From Spinacia oleracea (lineage: Eukaryota; Streptophyta; Magnoliopsida; Caryophyllales; Amaranthaceae): 64,000 bases of DNA. This document shows, piece by piece, positions 1-12,524 of this stretch (positions are counted from its first letter, which is position 1; each line of letters starts with the position of its first letter). The stretch lies in assembly GCF_020520425.1 (NCBI RefSeq), contig NC_079492.1:143437861-143501860 (forward strand), given 5' to 3'. The translations under genes and the position numbers were made by a program. Under the pieces are notes generated by a model, which was not told the DNA's origin, did not search any database, and saw only the letters and a list, made by a program, of their open reading frames with translations.

Positions 1-29
1 TAATTTCAGCAATATCAGAGGAGGCTTAC

Positions 30-3000
30 CGACACCATTTCATTTGCAGAGTCGTTTCCAATGATGCTTCCATTTTTCCTCTGATATGCATGTCTACTAA
101 TCTCTCCAGTCTTCAGATAGCGCAGAACTTCCGCTTTAGAGCGGAAGACCAGTCTACTAACAGGATCAATATAGGACTGCAACAATTTCAATACATTGAT
201 AACAATAAAAAACAACACTTGCAATAAAATATGCTAAGAATTAAGATAGTTATGGAAAGCATACATCACATTGATGTATACAACTATAGAACCCCAAGTA
301 AAAGCCTTTGGGTTCATAACAGAATTTTTATTTACCGGATTTCTCTTGACTACTTTCTTTCCAATCATTTTTATTCTTGTTTCCTTGATCCATCCAGATG
401 GTAAATCTTCATCCACAGTTCTCTCAGTGACAACCTAGAGAACATTTCCAAGAATACGGCTGTAGACTAGTTAGATATCAAGCAACATAAAGAGTTCATT
501 AGCAGTAACAGTTGCAGGAAGATAAATTAAAGCACGCAAAGTAGACCTTTATATTTTCTGAAGGAAGACTCTTCCGAATGCGTGTTTTTGAAATCTGTGA
601 TACGTTTGGCTCCAAATCGGATTTGTGAGCACTTAGTGGATCAACTGACCTCTACAATGAAATTCATTCACATAAGAAACGCTGAGGCAAAGCAGAATTA
701 CATTGCTCTTATTACAAAGAGTATTAAAAAAATATCCTAAGGAAAAAAGTATTCATACATTATTCCGTAATAACAAGCTTCAAGAAACGTGTTTGGTACA
801 CTGGAAAGCTAGCATAACCATTCTTTCCAACAACTATATCCCTTAAAAGAACCACATAACTCATACTCCCTCCGTATTTATTTAAGAGATACACTTGGTC
901 GGGCACGGGTATTAAGAAGAAGAATTGAATGGAATAAAGTAATAAAACAAGTGGGGTTGAGTAGATATTTAATAGGAAAAACAAGTGGGGACCATGTCAT
1001 TTACTTAGATGGTGGGGTTGGGGTGTAGTATAATTATTTAATTAGATGGTGGGGTTGATAAGTTACTAAAAATGGCAAGTGTATCTCTTAAATAAATACG
1101 GCCGGAAAAGGCAAGTGTATCCCTTAAATAAATACAGAGGGAGTAACAAAGAGTCACATGAGTGGTTTATGGAAGAAAAGAGAATTTATAGCATGTTGTC
1201 CTGCAACTATAATACATTTGCAAAATTGCAATCCAAATCCAATTCCAATTCATAGTACTTCAGAATTCACAAGGAATGCAGGTAAAGATATTTAACGTCC
1301 TGTGTAATCATAAAGCTGCACTATATGCCTTAACAAAAGCAAACAACATCACGAGACTGGTACATGGGAGAAAGTATTTATATAGCATTGCCAATTCAGG
1401 GTCCTTAAGAATTTGTTCTATACAGACAATGCAGGCAACACCAGTTTATTCAGAGTTGACACAATAGTAAAACTGCAGTACGCCATAGCAACAACATAAG
1501 TTTGTAAAAGAATATGAAAAAAGACCTTGCTGGAAGACTGTCCACTTTCTCCTCTGTGATTTTGTCCAGATGATCCAGCAAGATAGCGCAATACCTCCGG
1601 CTTTGAGAAGCATTTTGTATCAGTTGACGGATCAATATAACACTGCAGAGAACTTTGAAGGTCAAATAAGTTTCCAATGACTTATAGATGAAAAATTAAC
1701 TGAAGGTCCAAAGTCATGTCAGTTATCTTCTTAATTGACATATACTAACCAGAAACTCAACAATAAACAACCCCTTAAAACAAGAGCCAGGCAAAGAAGA
1801 AAAAGTCCATTTTTTAGTACTCCGGATAACGAGTGTGGAATACTCTCTACAAGAAGTATTGTAATAGGCTTATAGGCACAAATATCTGTTACAGACACTG
1901 ATGAAGGTATCTCCATCGACTTTCTGCACTTGATAGTCCAAAGAGGCAAGAGGTAGCAAAGTGACATATAATTAATAAAAAAAAAGAGTTCACAATATGG
2001 CATCATCGCCCTACGTTCAACAAGCCTTCAGCTGCATAGGTACAGTACTTATCAACATACAGAACACCTCCTACTCTAAATGGGGGGGGGTGAAACTGGA
2101 GAAGACACAAATTAACATAGCAGAAAGTTTCAGCAAAATTAAGTACAATCATCTCGTGCTTTCATAGGTATATCATGGAATTTCTGTACATGCACTGAAC
2201 TTCCAGACCAAAAAATTCTGAAAGCAAACCAAAAGTCACCACTAGTTTACTAAGTAACAGACTTAGATTCAGCGTTTATAATAACAAATTTAGTACCTTA
2301 TACTCAGTTCCTGCTCTGACGCCACTCTTCCGGATTCTCCTTTCTAGGACCCAACCAGTGGGTAACCAGTCAAAATCATTTTCTTCCACATGCTAAATAT
2401 AGGACACCAATCACATTAGTAAAAAGAACACAGTGCAAAAGTTTTGCACACATGAAATTGACAATTATCAAACTCACATGTGTTTCTATCTCTCCTGAAC
2501 TCTTCTTAGCAAGCTCAGCAGTGGGCTGAATCTTTTCATCGCCGACGCATTCATCTCTAAGGTATCGAAGCACCTCAGGTTTTGAATAGAATTTTTGACG
2601 AGTTGTAGAATTGATGTAGAACTGTAAATCAGGCAACAACATTACAATCTGAGCAAGTGTAGTAGATCAACATTTATAGATACACAGAAAGTATAATTGG
2701 TAATATTTCTCTATCATCTCCATCTTCAAACTATTAGTACTCCATCATACACAATAACAGTAATACATTATACCATAAAATCAACCAAGCAAAGCTACTG
2801 TGTCCTTACAAACAGCGAGGAAATGTGAAACTAAGAGGTAATATTAGTAATAGGATGGCAATGATTTTCATACTTTAGAAACTACATAACGGATTTATTT
2901 GCAAACTACTAAGTACTTACAATCATCCTTGATATAACGATTCGCTCAATAGAGTAGTTCCTGCCTTCCCGGGCATAGTAACATACTACTTCTCAGAAAT

Positions 3001-4356
3001 GACCAACAAAAGCACAGATAAAGAGCGACTTTTGACATACAACAAAGAAGTTTCAAAATTGCACTATGACACATGGGTCGTTTCCTACGCTACATGTGTC
3101 AAACAACAGATTAGATATGACCCTATTACTCTATTAGGCCTTTAAAGTTATTCATTTCCGGTTGGCACATAACTAATTCCCATAACTAATTCCCAACTAG
3201 CATGATACTAGATCACTAGATCTTAAATTCTCAAAGATCGTGTAACAACAATTACTTGTATACATATGTAGTATAGTAGCAGACTGCCGGACTCCCAGGA
3301 AAACTCTTGAATTTTGCATCATTGACATCCATGAAACAACAGAACATAAACAAGAATGAAACCTCTGGAACATGATTACGAACCACAGCTGACAGGATAT
3401 AACTTTAGCAGAAGACAGGGCCGAACTTTGATAAGCATTGCAACAACATCAGAAACTGGGATCATTTGAACAAATAAAGGTCTCTGTATTTCCACAATCA
3501 GGTTATGGAGTAAAGTAAAATTTTCGACATTCAAATCACTGTACTAACGACGCACCAATGAGCTGTTGATAAACATCAATTGCCATTTTTCCTACTATTG
3601 ATTTCTAACAATTAACAACATTCCCTTTTCCAACCTCAAGACTTTCAAAAGGCTCGTAACAATACGGAAATGGGGCCACCAACTAACCAGTATAATGACT
3701 ACCAAGAAGTTCCCAACCTCGGTCTTAAAAGGTCGCCGTTCTCGCCTCTTATTTGTGTCCTACTACAGCCCAACTTATAACTCTGCTTGAACTTTCCACC
3801 CAGGCCACCCCCCCTCTTTTGAAAGTATATAACCGAAAGCAGTAACTCAACCATGCTGTAATTCATTCTAAATTCCCAAATATTAATTACTCTATTGAAA
3901 TGCTTCTCTTTACACTTTATGCCATGTTCACACTAATAGCAAAAACTATACAAACACAAGAATCTGAGTACTAAACAGTAAACAACATGCTCATATAGCT
4001 AGTTTCCGGTGATTGCATGTAGATCACACTAATTTAAGAGCTCATAAAATTGCTAGCATCTGAAAACTGCATAAAAATCAAACCTAACAACCTCCTCAAA
4101 ACCCCAATCAGTCTATTTTAATCACCATGCACTCAAACCAGAAACACCCAAATAAAAAGGGGGGAAAACCTTAAAATCAACAAATTATAAACCCTAATTT
4201 AACAACAACAACAACAACAACAACAACAAAAACACAATCAAAAGAAGAAATTCAAGATTTGAAATAAGAAACCTTAATCTTGCGACCATCTTTTCTCTTG
4301 GTTTTGACTTCCCAACCAGGGGGAGGCCAATCTGGTTGGTTGCTCTCGGACACCAT
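30..4356 (-). CDS. Methyl-CpG-binding domain protein, MBD13-like, partial (3' end outside window)
   Basis: Seven coding exons, all joined in phase 0 at GT/AG sites: 4356-4273, 2621-2478, 2392-2297, 1642-1526, 651-547, 434-336, 176-30; a donor follows position 30, so the gene continues past the left edge. The start at 4356 opens with MVSESNQPDWPPPGW. Three methyl-CpG-binding domains are visible: exons 1+2 (PPPGWEVKTKRKDGRKIK then FYINSTTRQKFYSKPEVLRYL), exons 3+4 (LPTGWVLERRIRKSG then CYIDPSTDTKCFSKPEVLRYL) and exons 6+7 (LPSGWIKETRIKMIGKK then SYIDPVSRLVFRSKAEVLRYL). Each domain is cut by an intron just before the Y-I-D/N-P strand. Plant MBD proteins are nuclear chromatin proteins; the multi-MBD layout and the GW...RSK/YSK..VLRYL signature resemble Arabidopsis MBD13. 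Whether these domains bind methylated DNA cannot be told from sequence. Intron 4 holds a Stowaway MITE. The family call is strong; the exact orthologue is inference. Confidence 0.9.
866..1143. mobile_element. Stowaway (Tc1/mariner) MITE in intron 4 of the MBD gene
   Basis: The element is flanked by TA on both sides (864-865, 1144-1145). Its ends are inverted: CTCCCTCCGTATTTATTTAA at the left, with the matching AAATAAATACAGAGGGAG at the right. It is about 278 bp long and non-coding. It lies between exons 5 and 4 and does not touch the splice sites. Confidence 0.85.
4202..4229. repeat. (AAC)n microsatellite in intron 1 of the MBD gene
   Basis: About nine AAC units lie in the first intron, some 45 bp from the exon 1 donor. 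Confidence 0.8.
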
Positions 4357-4689
4357 TAGAAGATCTTGCTGCTTTCTCTCTCCTACTACTGTTTTGTTTT
4401 CTGGGTTTTTGAGACTGTCTGAAATGAAGAGAGAGAAAATAAGACAGAGGGGAAATGGAAATTACAGTACAACGGAAAAATCGGAGTGGTATAAACAAAA
4501 GGGCAAGCAAAATTGGATAAATTGGCCACGTGCTCATGGATTTTACGGTTTTTACCTGCCCTTTTAAGCATCAACTGTGCCCACCTCATTGTACTCTACT
4601 CGTTTACTTTTGCGGATTTATGCAATAGATTTGGTCAACATTTTGCCACTTGAATTTAGGTAAGGTTGTACTCATACTCCATTTTGTAT

Positions 4690-4950
4690 CGGCAACTTTT
4701 GTGTAAGACCGCCTTACCGGAAAGATCACTTTGGTTGCTTAACTAATTGGTTTAATTTCTTAACTAATTGGTTACATTACTTAATTAATTGATTCAATTG
4801 CTTAACTAATTAATTCCTTTGCTTAACTAATTGGTTTCAGTGTTTAACGAATTAGTTCAAGTTCTTAACTAATTGGTTCCATTGCTTAACTTATATGATA
4901 CCAAAGTGGTCTTTTGTGTAAGACTGCCTTATAGAAAAGTTTGTAATTTT
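4690..4950. repeat. MITE-like unit with 21-23 bp tandem repeats between the head-to-head MBD and UP3-type genes
   Basis: The core 4735-4895 is about eight degenerate copies of a unit built on TTAACTAATTGGTT plus a 7-9 bp spacer. The core is bracketed by an inverted pair, GATCACTTTGGT at the left and ACCAAAGTGGTC at the right. Just outside these, a TTTGTGTAAGAC(C/T)GCCTTA motif occurs on both sides in the same orientation. This suggests a foldback or MITE whose ends were rearranged. The rest of the 4357-5734 intergenic stretch shows nothing further that I can support. Confidence 0.5.
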
Positions 4951-5734
4951 GTATAGCGATTGCGATAGTTATTAACGGATTGTATTGTATTATTTCACTA
5001 ATAAGCAATTGCGGATTGTTGTTAATTAATTGTATTGTGTGGTTTCACTAACTAATTATAAGGTTGATGGAAGGAGTTTCTCACATTTTTTTCAACTTTC
5101 CGAGCAAGTTGTTGAACCTACATAAGACTATGATACGATTAGATGACCAAGTTAATTAGCTTATGCAAGTGTATTGGCTAGATAAAATCAAGCATGTTGG
5201 GAACTGAGCTGATCTTATGTCTTAAGAAATTTGTGGACATACATGTGCAATAAACCAACAATTGTCCTTATGGACTAGAGAAATGACAAACCAATATACG
5301 GATAATACCCGAACCATAAATGTCGTTAAAGACCATTGTTGATTAGTGGTTCTACGACAAAGAAGGAAAATAAAAAGAAATTTGAACCCGAACTTTCTTA
5401 GACTGTACTACAGACAATAAGTAAACCTATGTAAATTGGGAATTTATTTTGGTTTTAACAATTTTTAGAAAAATCGTTCAAGGTTTCCTACGTCAAAACC
5501 ACATTAATTGAATATATCTTATCTCCCGTATATTAACATTGAAACATGCAGCTTTCTCCCGGCTTTCTAAAATCTCTATAATATGCAAATGTGTTTTATA
5601 AAATCAGTAATAGGTAACTTTAATTAAAAAGAAAAATAGTCTATGAAAATCAATAAAACCTTGCAAATTAATTTTGTTGTTGTATAAAAGAAGGGGCTAA
5701 ACAGAACAAAGAGGAGGATTAAGGCGCCAAAGCC

Positions 5735-8700
5735 ATGGCAGTCTGCAGTCCACCCATTGCTCTTGCATTCCCATGTCTTTCTCCTGCAAAATTCTCCCTC
5801 AACTCTTGCAGTAAGCAACATTTCTTACTCCTTTTTGTATAATTTTCAACTTTTTCTTGCAATTTTCAGTTAATTGAAAAGATCAATAATTTTGACTCTG
5901 AAATTCCTCATATAATGCTTGGCCCAACATTTAATTTTGACATTGAAACTGTAAAGATTGAACCTTTTGGTACAAATTTGGGATTGATTTTAAAATTGAT
6001 ACCAATTTCAGCCCTAGAAATGAAGTTTTGGGGTAAAAGGAGAAATAGAGTTATAACTTTAGCGGCTTCATCACCGAATTCGAGTTACAATGTCGAACGA
6101 AAAAGGTTTGTTTTCTTCCCCAATTTGATTTAGGGATTACGTGGTGAATTAACTGATAATTCAATATACTTCGAGAAGACATTTGATTTGTTGGAATTAA
6201 ATTTTATAACCAAAAAACAAAATTTTAGTTGGATATTTCCTTGTTTTGTTTGTGGCTAGGAATTCATTAATATATATGCTGTTCTGTATGAAAGGGAGAG
6301 CAAAGTAGCCATTGCTCGAATTTGTCAGTCCAGTACAATTCGATTATTGGATTAAATTAGACTATTGGAGACACTGGAATAGCTTCCTTTTCGTTGAAGC
6401 GGATAATGGGGTTGGTTTAAGTAGTTGAGAATCATGGACTATGTGATTTCTTTTGGGGAGGTCGGTCCTCGGATTGGTTGGTTTGTTAAAAGATATACTT
6501 CTTGAGGCATAAAGATCAACTAACAAGATATATAGAGAGTTGTAAATAATAGGTCATTTTATTTGTTAAATCAGAATAGTTAGATTGAGGGGCTAAAGAA
6601 AGATTGATAAATAAAACTTTTCTTCAATTGCATTGGTCATACCGTGTGAATTGTGGTCATACCGTGTGAATTGTGCGTCCTGTATCCTGTTGCTTATCTA
6701 AGTGATATTTAAACTATATATGTAATTGTGTCTCCTTTGTTGCATTGTAGGAAAGTTGTGGAACATTTATGTTTATTGAGAGCTAATGAAGATTTATCTG
6801 ATGAACAAGAGAAGGATATGTTGGACAACCTTTATACATCTCAGTATCATATGGCTGGCATAGTTGCTATATCTTTAGGTGAATAAACATTTAAACATCA
6901 TAAATGAAACTTATGCTTATATATGTGTGCTTTGTTTTCAGAATTAGTTATCCGTTAAGTTTTGATTATTGAAACCATGGAGAGAGCTTGTTTATTTATT
7001 TATTGGTCCGACTTAAGTGTACACTTACTTTGGCTTCGGATTTTTTTTAGTCTCAACTGTGGGAAATTGGCATTGTGATCATCACTTCTTTTCCATGTTC
7101 CTGCTTCACCAAAGTACATAATGACATTTCTTATTAGAAAACTTCATTACTATAGAACAACTTACAGCAGATTTAGTTTTTTAGTAGCTGTTTTTTCTTT
7201 GTTTAAGCTTACCAATTGCTTGAATTTCCTCCGCAGTCCGCACTCTATCCCCTTCACTCCTGAGAAAAAAAACCTTCCTTTCCAAATCTATAGTTATTTT
7301 TTATGTGGTTTATTTATGGTAACAGTGTAAGTTTGAAAAATTACTTAATCGGTTTATATTAGTTGTATGACTTACTTGGAAGTTATACTATTTATTCCTG
7401 TAGGACGGACCTCAGATCAAAATCCTGAAAACTACACCCATGGCGTTTTCATGCGTTTCCACAAAAAGGAAGACCTTGCCAAATATTATCAGAATACTTC
7501 TTATTTGCGTGTTCTCAAGGAGTATGTTTCACCTTATTGTCATGTACGCACTGCAATGTAAATTTCAAAGCTTGTTTTTTTCCAACTTACTGTTTCCAGC
7601 TGTGTCTGTATATACTTTGTGGATTAACTCAACAGATATATTTACTTTAACTTAAGATCATTACAATTATACAGGACTTACTATATGTGGATTTCGAAGC
7701 TGAAGTAGAAGATGATATCCTTGCCATATTTCGGAAAGGAGAGGTTATAAATTTTCTTTTCCCTACAAGTAGTTATGCCCTGGTTTTAAAGTACTTGTCT
7801 CTGATGTTATTTTCCCTACTTAATATAATTGAACATCATTGGTTTGTGTGGCCAAGAGGGATGCTCAAAGCCAAATCTTATTTGCAAATCTTGTAGGTTA
7901 ATCTAGGGGTGACTTTTTTTTTTTTTGCCAAATAAGAATTTTATTAAACCAAAGGGGAAAACAGGAAGAACAAAGCTACAATACCACAACAACCAAGCAG
8001 CCTATGTAATTTTGCAAAAATACATCAGAATGAATAAGCTCCTGCCTTCTTAGCAAGCCACTCATCATTTGCAGCAAAAAAAACTTACACAACTAAAAAC
8101 AAAGGAAACCACCAGTCAAAAACAGAACAACAATAGCTTCTGATTCTCAGTAGCTTTATAAGCAGTGGTAAAAATAATTTCTTTGACTAAAGAAGCAGGA
8201 TGCTTAGAAGAATTAGTGAAGGATTTCCCATTCCTCTGCAGCCGAACATGGTAGATGCATTCTGCAAAACATATGACATACAACTTATGCCTATCTCCAG
8301 ATTCTTCCCCTCTTGACAGAAACTTGAAGCTCGGCAGTAAACTCTGTAACAGGCCTATGAAAATGTAGCAAGTGAAGAAGCTTACCCCATACTGCAGTAG
8401 AGTAGGCACACTTGAAAACCAGATGCTCAACACTCTCAGGTTCAAGCCCACACAGATAGAAAACATTGGAAGTTACTTCCTTCCAAACTAACAATCTATC
8501 CAAGGTAGCAAGCTTATTGTGAATAGCGAGCCAACTTATAAATAAGCTTTTGGAGTAGCTTTATTATTACACAAAACTTTGGACCAAGGAACTTTGCTGT
8601 GATTTCCAAGCAAATGCTGTTACATGCTTTTGATAGACAAACTTCCGTTCTTACAAACAACATCCCATCCTCCCATATCAATAATAAGCTCCATACAACT

Positions 8701-11700
8701 AAAAATCTTTTTAAGAGGCCAAGTGTTAGAATCCAACCTTCCTTTACTTGTATTTCTCCTTTCTATTGCTTTCTAGGATCTTTCTAATAGTTTTCTAGGC
8801 TTTAGGGAGAATTATTATGTTACTGTAATTCCAGTGTTCACTGGGAAGATTTAGCTAATTCAAAATAAACCTCTATGAGGGGTATGAACCAATACCTCTC
8901 ATCAGAAGTTGCATTTGCTTAATTCATGTGTTGTTGCTAGCCTTTATAGATATTGTGCTGTCGCATGCTTTTAAGCTTTCCAAGACCCATCAAAGTCCCT
9001 TGCAAAACAGATACACTCTCGTCGTCGGTCCCGCTTGTGCCTGCTGTGCGCACACAAGCGCCCCGATCGACCCTCGACCCTCGCTCTTGTCGCCAATAGG
9101 CAAGAGTGCCCATTCTAAAGCAAACACCCGATCGTGCCCCGAGCCTTGAGATTCACTTTCCGCACAAAGCTTGCGCCCTTGCCGCCCCATAGGCAAGAGC
9201 GCGCCGCACGGATCCGGTGTCAAAACACTCGGACCGTGACACCAAGACATATTAGCAACTATCTACCCACCTGCACCAAAGTTTATCCTTTTTATAAGCA
9301 AGAGCCCACAAAAGCTTGGTGACAGCAGCCTTCCATAAACTCATCTCTTTGACGTTCCATCCTCCGGCTGTTCTAGGAAGACATAGAGTATGCCAAGCAA
9401 CTAAGGTCTTCCTTGAAGGATTGGTATTTCCAGTCCAGAGATACACTCTGCAAATACTTTGTATTTCCTTAATAGCCTTCTTAGGTAATATGGAAATTTG
9501 ACACCAGAAAGCATGCAGACTTAGCAGCACTGTCTTTATCAACTGAAGTCTACCTGCATAAGAAAGAGACCTCACAGTCCAACTCTTAGCCCCAGCAGTT
9601 ACTCTTTCAATAATGGGTTTGCACTGAGTATACGAGAGTTTTTTGACAGAGAGGGGAACCCCCAAATAACGAAAGGGGAACTCACCTTTAGAGACTTTAA
9701 ACCTGTCAACAATTTTGGCTTTATAGGCATCATCAACTCCACCCAAGTAGATGTTTGTTTTATCCATATTTGCTTCAAGGCCAGAGGCACGAGAAAAGCT
9801 ATGGAAAGCATGCAAGAGAAGCGAAGTACAGACTTCATCCCCCCTAGAGAATAGCAACAAATCATCCGCATACATCAGATGCGTAATATTCAATCTTTCA
9901 CATTTAGAATGGAAATTAAAATCAGGAATTTGCTTCAAAGAGCCCAATTGCCTTGACAAGTACATAGCAAAAAGGAACGGAGACATTGGGTCTCCTTGCC
10001 GTAGTCCTTTCTTTGCACAACAGGGAGGACTTGGCTTACCATTTATCAAACTACTATAAGAAACAGTTGTGATGCAGGAGAAAATCCATGTTACAAATGG
10101 CAGAGGAAATCCCAGCTCAAGCATAACCGTGTGAAGGTAGCTCCACTCAATTGAGTCATATGCTTTCTTCAAATCCACTTTAAGCATACATCTTGGAGAT
10201 ATATGAGCTCCATTGTAGCCTTTAATCAGTTCAGTAGCCAACAAGATATTATCAGATATAAGTCTATCAGGGATGAATCCCGATTGGTATTCACTAACCA
10301 CATCACCAATAACTTGTTGCACCCTGGAGATCAAGATCTTTGCTATGATCTTATAGAAGACATTGCAACATGCAATGGGCCTAAAATCTTTAACCCCAGA
10401 AGGGGTTAGGAATTTAGGGAATCAAGGTCACTGCAGTGCAATTAAAATGATCAAACATAATACCAGGGGAGAAAAACTCATGGACTGCAGCATAAATATC
10501 AGTTTTGATTTATGCCAAGTAACAAACTCATGGACCAGCTTTTTTTTATAAAAAATTGCATTTAAACCATCAAATGCTCTTAGCTTTTGTTACTTGTTAC
10601 TTTTGTTGGTGACAACTTTTGAATAAAACCTGCTCTTAGATTTATGTTGGTTATTAAATTGACTGAAATTTACCTTGATAACAGGAGTTTAATTATGGAG
10701 TGGAGTTTGTGCTTCTGATTAAGTTTAATGAGGGCGCTTTAGATGGACCAGCAGAAGATGCATTGACTTCCCTTGCAAACTTGGCATTCGAGTTTCCATC
10801 CTTGATTGTGCAGTCTACTCAAGGTGTAGCTATATCCTAACGTGCATTCCCTTTAGAAAACATGGAAGCTTTCTGTGGAATGATTTAGAAAGCCATAAAT
10901 TTTCAACAAGGAATGCTTTGAACATACAATGTATTTGCTTGCTTATCTTCCAACTTTCATGTCAGGTCGCAATTTTAATCTCGAGAGCAAGGAGTACACA
11001 CACGCAATAGTGACTCGATTCCGATCTGGTGAGTTCGATCTCTGCATGTTTTATGAGGCTTCTGAAGTGCCAAACTTGGAGCTAACTATTGTTTTCTGTT
11101 AAATTGCAGTTGAAGCTCAGAAAATCTTCATGGATAGTTCAGAGTACAATCATGTAAGTCCATGTATAGGTTATCTACATACGTAGGTATTAGTGCCAAA
11201 ATCATGCATATACCTGACATAATGACTGGTGGAGTTTGGTCTGTTGAAGTTGATCTTTGTGAAACGCTTAATATCGGACAATTTGTACATTTAGGAATTA
11301 CTCCATTTCTAGCAAAGTAAATGGCAGACACCTTCAACAGATCAAATTCCGTGAAATTTTCTACTTTCTTTCTTGCAAACCTTGAGGTTCCCTTATTCAT
11401 GGACAAATTCACCTTCCTTGTGAAAATCTAGGAAAAGCTAATATTTTCTAAACATCAAAATGAAAATTAGTGGGGGATGATGCTAAAATAAAAGCAGATA
11501 TTAGTACTATCAATGTACTTTTTAACTAGGCCTAATACCTTACAGTAAGTACTATAGTTTGCATTTAACAATGGCTTAGCTTGCTTTATCCTAGTAACAT
11601 GTCATATTCTTTTGCAAACTTTGAAATAACAGATATGGGAATCGAAATTACTGCCAATTATCCTTCAAACTCTTTCGTTCCATTTCCTCGTGGCTCCAGT

Positions 11701-11719
11701 AGGCACTGAACTCATGTAA
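5735..11719 (+). CDS. Stress-response A/B barrel (Dabb) domain protein, UP3-like
   Basis: Nine exons: 5735-5810, 6012-6105, 6751-6878, 7404-7543, 7675-7743, 10685-10823, 10966-11028, 11110-11153, 11633-11719. All phases agree and give 279 residues ending VAPVGTELM. Residues 1 to about 55 are rich in S, A and K/R and look like an organelle transit peptide. Two Dabb units follow: the first from about residue 57 (RKVVEHLCLL, then HGVFMRFHKKEDLAKYY), the second from about 170 (YGVEFVLLIKF, then THAIVTRFRSVEAQKIFMDS). Dabb domains form ferredoxin-like dimeric barrels; in plants they occur in stress-induced proteins such as UP3 (At2g31670), whose function is not well defined. The start codon matches the family layout. 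Intron 5 (7744-10684) is swollen by an antisense LINE. I am confident of the family. Confidence 0.93.
6636..6675. repeat. 20-bp perfect tandem duplication in UP3-type gene intron 2
   Basis: Two adjacent copies of GTCATACCGTGTGAATTGTG lie about 80 bp upstream of exon 3. Confidence 0.7.
7914..10556 (-). mobile_element. 5'-truncated, decayed L1-type LINE antisense in intron 5 of the UP3-type gene
   Basis: A run of about 13 T at 7914 is the poly(A) tail of a minus-strand LINE. Reverse transcriptase (9252-10334) shows DLKKAYDSIEW, GLRQGDPMSPFLF and the catalytic MYADDLLLF. Just upstream the frame is broken but still reads like PNPSGVKDFRPIACCN. The zinc-binding tail (zf-RVT) is at 8116-8503, with WLAIHNKLATLDRLLVW and FYLCGLEPESVEHLVFKC. 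Stops and frameshifts break the ORF in several places and no endonuclease part is present, so the copy is dead and truncated near 10556. It is interrupted at 8724-9241 by a solo LTR. I found no clear target duplication. Confidence 0.85.
8724..9241. mobile_element. Solo LTR nested inside the intronic LINE
   Basis: A 518-bp block starts TGTTAGAATCC and ends GGACCGTGACA, i.e. TG...CA, and has a perfect 5-bp duplication CCAAG on each side (8719-8723 and 9242-9246). On its right the LINE reading frame stops at KDKLWCRWVDSC; on its left the LINE resumes. No internal retrotransposon genes are present, so this is a solo LTR left by recombination between two LTRs. Its right half is GC-rich, unlike the surrounding intron. 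It probably comes from a Gypsy- or Copia-type element; the superfamily cannot be set from an LTR alone. Confidence 0.85.
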
Positions 11720-12524
11720 AGGCAAGCGGCAACTGTATCTGCAGTTCGGTTAAACTTGATGCATACTAGTCCTGGTAAAGGCAATTTCATTTACCTGACT
11801 GTTATCATTAATTCTTTCTTTAAACTGGTTTTATTTAAACTTGACACTTTTACTCGTGTTGTAACAGTATAATCCGAAGATACTCCATATGCAACAATAT
11901 TTTCTTCACTCAGATATCTATCTAGAGCTTCAAATTTGTGATTGATTGGCTCTGAATAGTTACGTGCGTGTTGAATTTTTGCAGGGGTTAATGATGTTTA
12001 CCTACATAATTGCCGAATTAGGAAAGGTACCTGGTTAATAAGAGTATGTACATTCAAATCAGTCACATTTTGAAATATAGTAATTGGAAAAGGGGTATAT
12101 ATATAATGTATAAATTGCTGTCTTTGGTGGGTCTTTTCCACAGGAATTGAGCCTCTTGAACTGGAGTCTTAATCCTATCATACTATTCACGTTTGTTTAT
12201 ATGGATATCTTGTCAATCATAATCTGATTAACTGTATTGTTTGAAACTAACATAAGAAATTAATGGCAAGCTCTATTATGCAGCAATTTCAATATTTCAT
12301 GTTACTAAAATTTTTTAGATATTTCTCATATGTTAACTTAAAATGTAGGTTTCGCACATCCTTTTTGAATGGAGGAGTACTAGTGAATTGTGAGCTGATT
12401 AGCGAGTTTTAAATTGATCTGTTGCCTGTTTCCCCTGTATCAACGGTTGAATAAGAGATCAAATTATGTATGGAATTGCTTGTTGAACTAGGAAATATGT
12501 TTAATGTTAACCAGGAGTAATGAA
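11720..12524 (+). other. 3' flank of the UP3-type gene, no further gene seen
   Basis: AT-rich DNA that should contain the 3' untranslated region and polyadenylation site. I see no ORF, RNA gene or element ends in it. Confidence 0.4.

Noticed and set aside
8990-9250. GC-rich ORFs in the UP3-type gene intron
   Set aside because: They lie inside the solo LTR and have no retroelement protein similarity.
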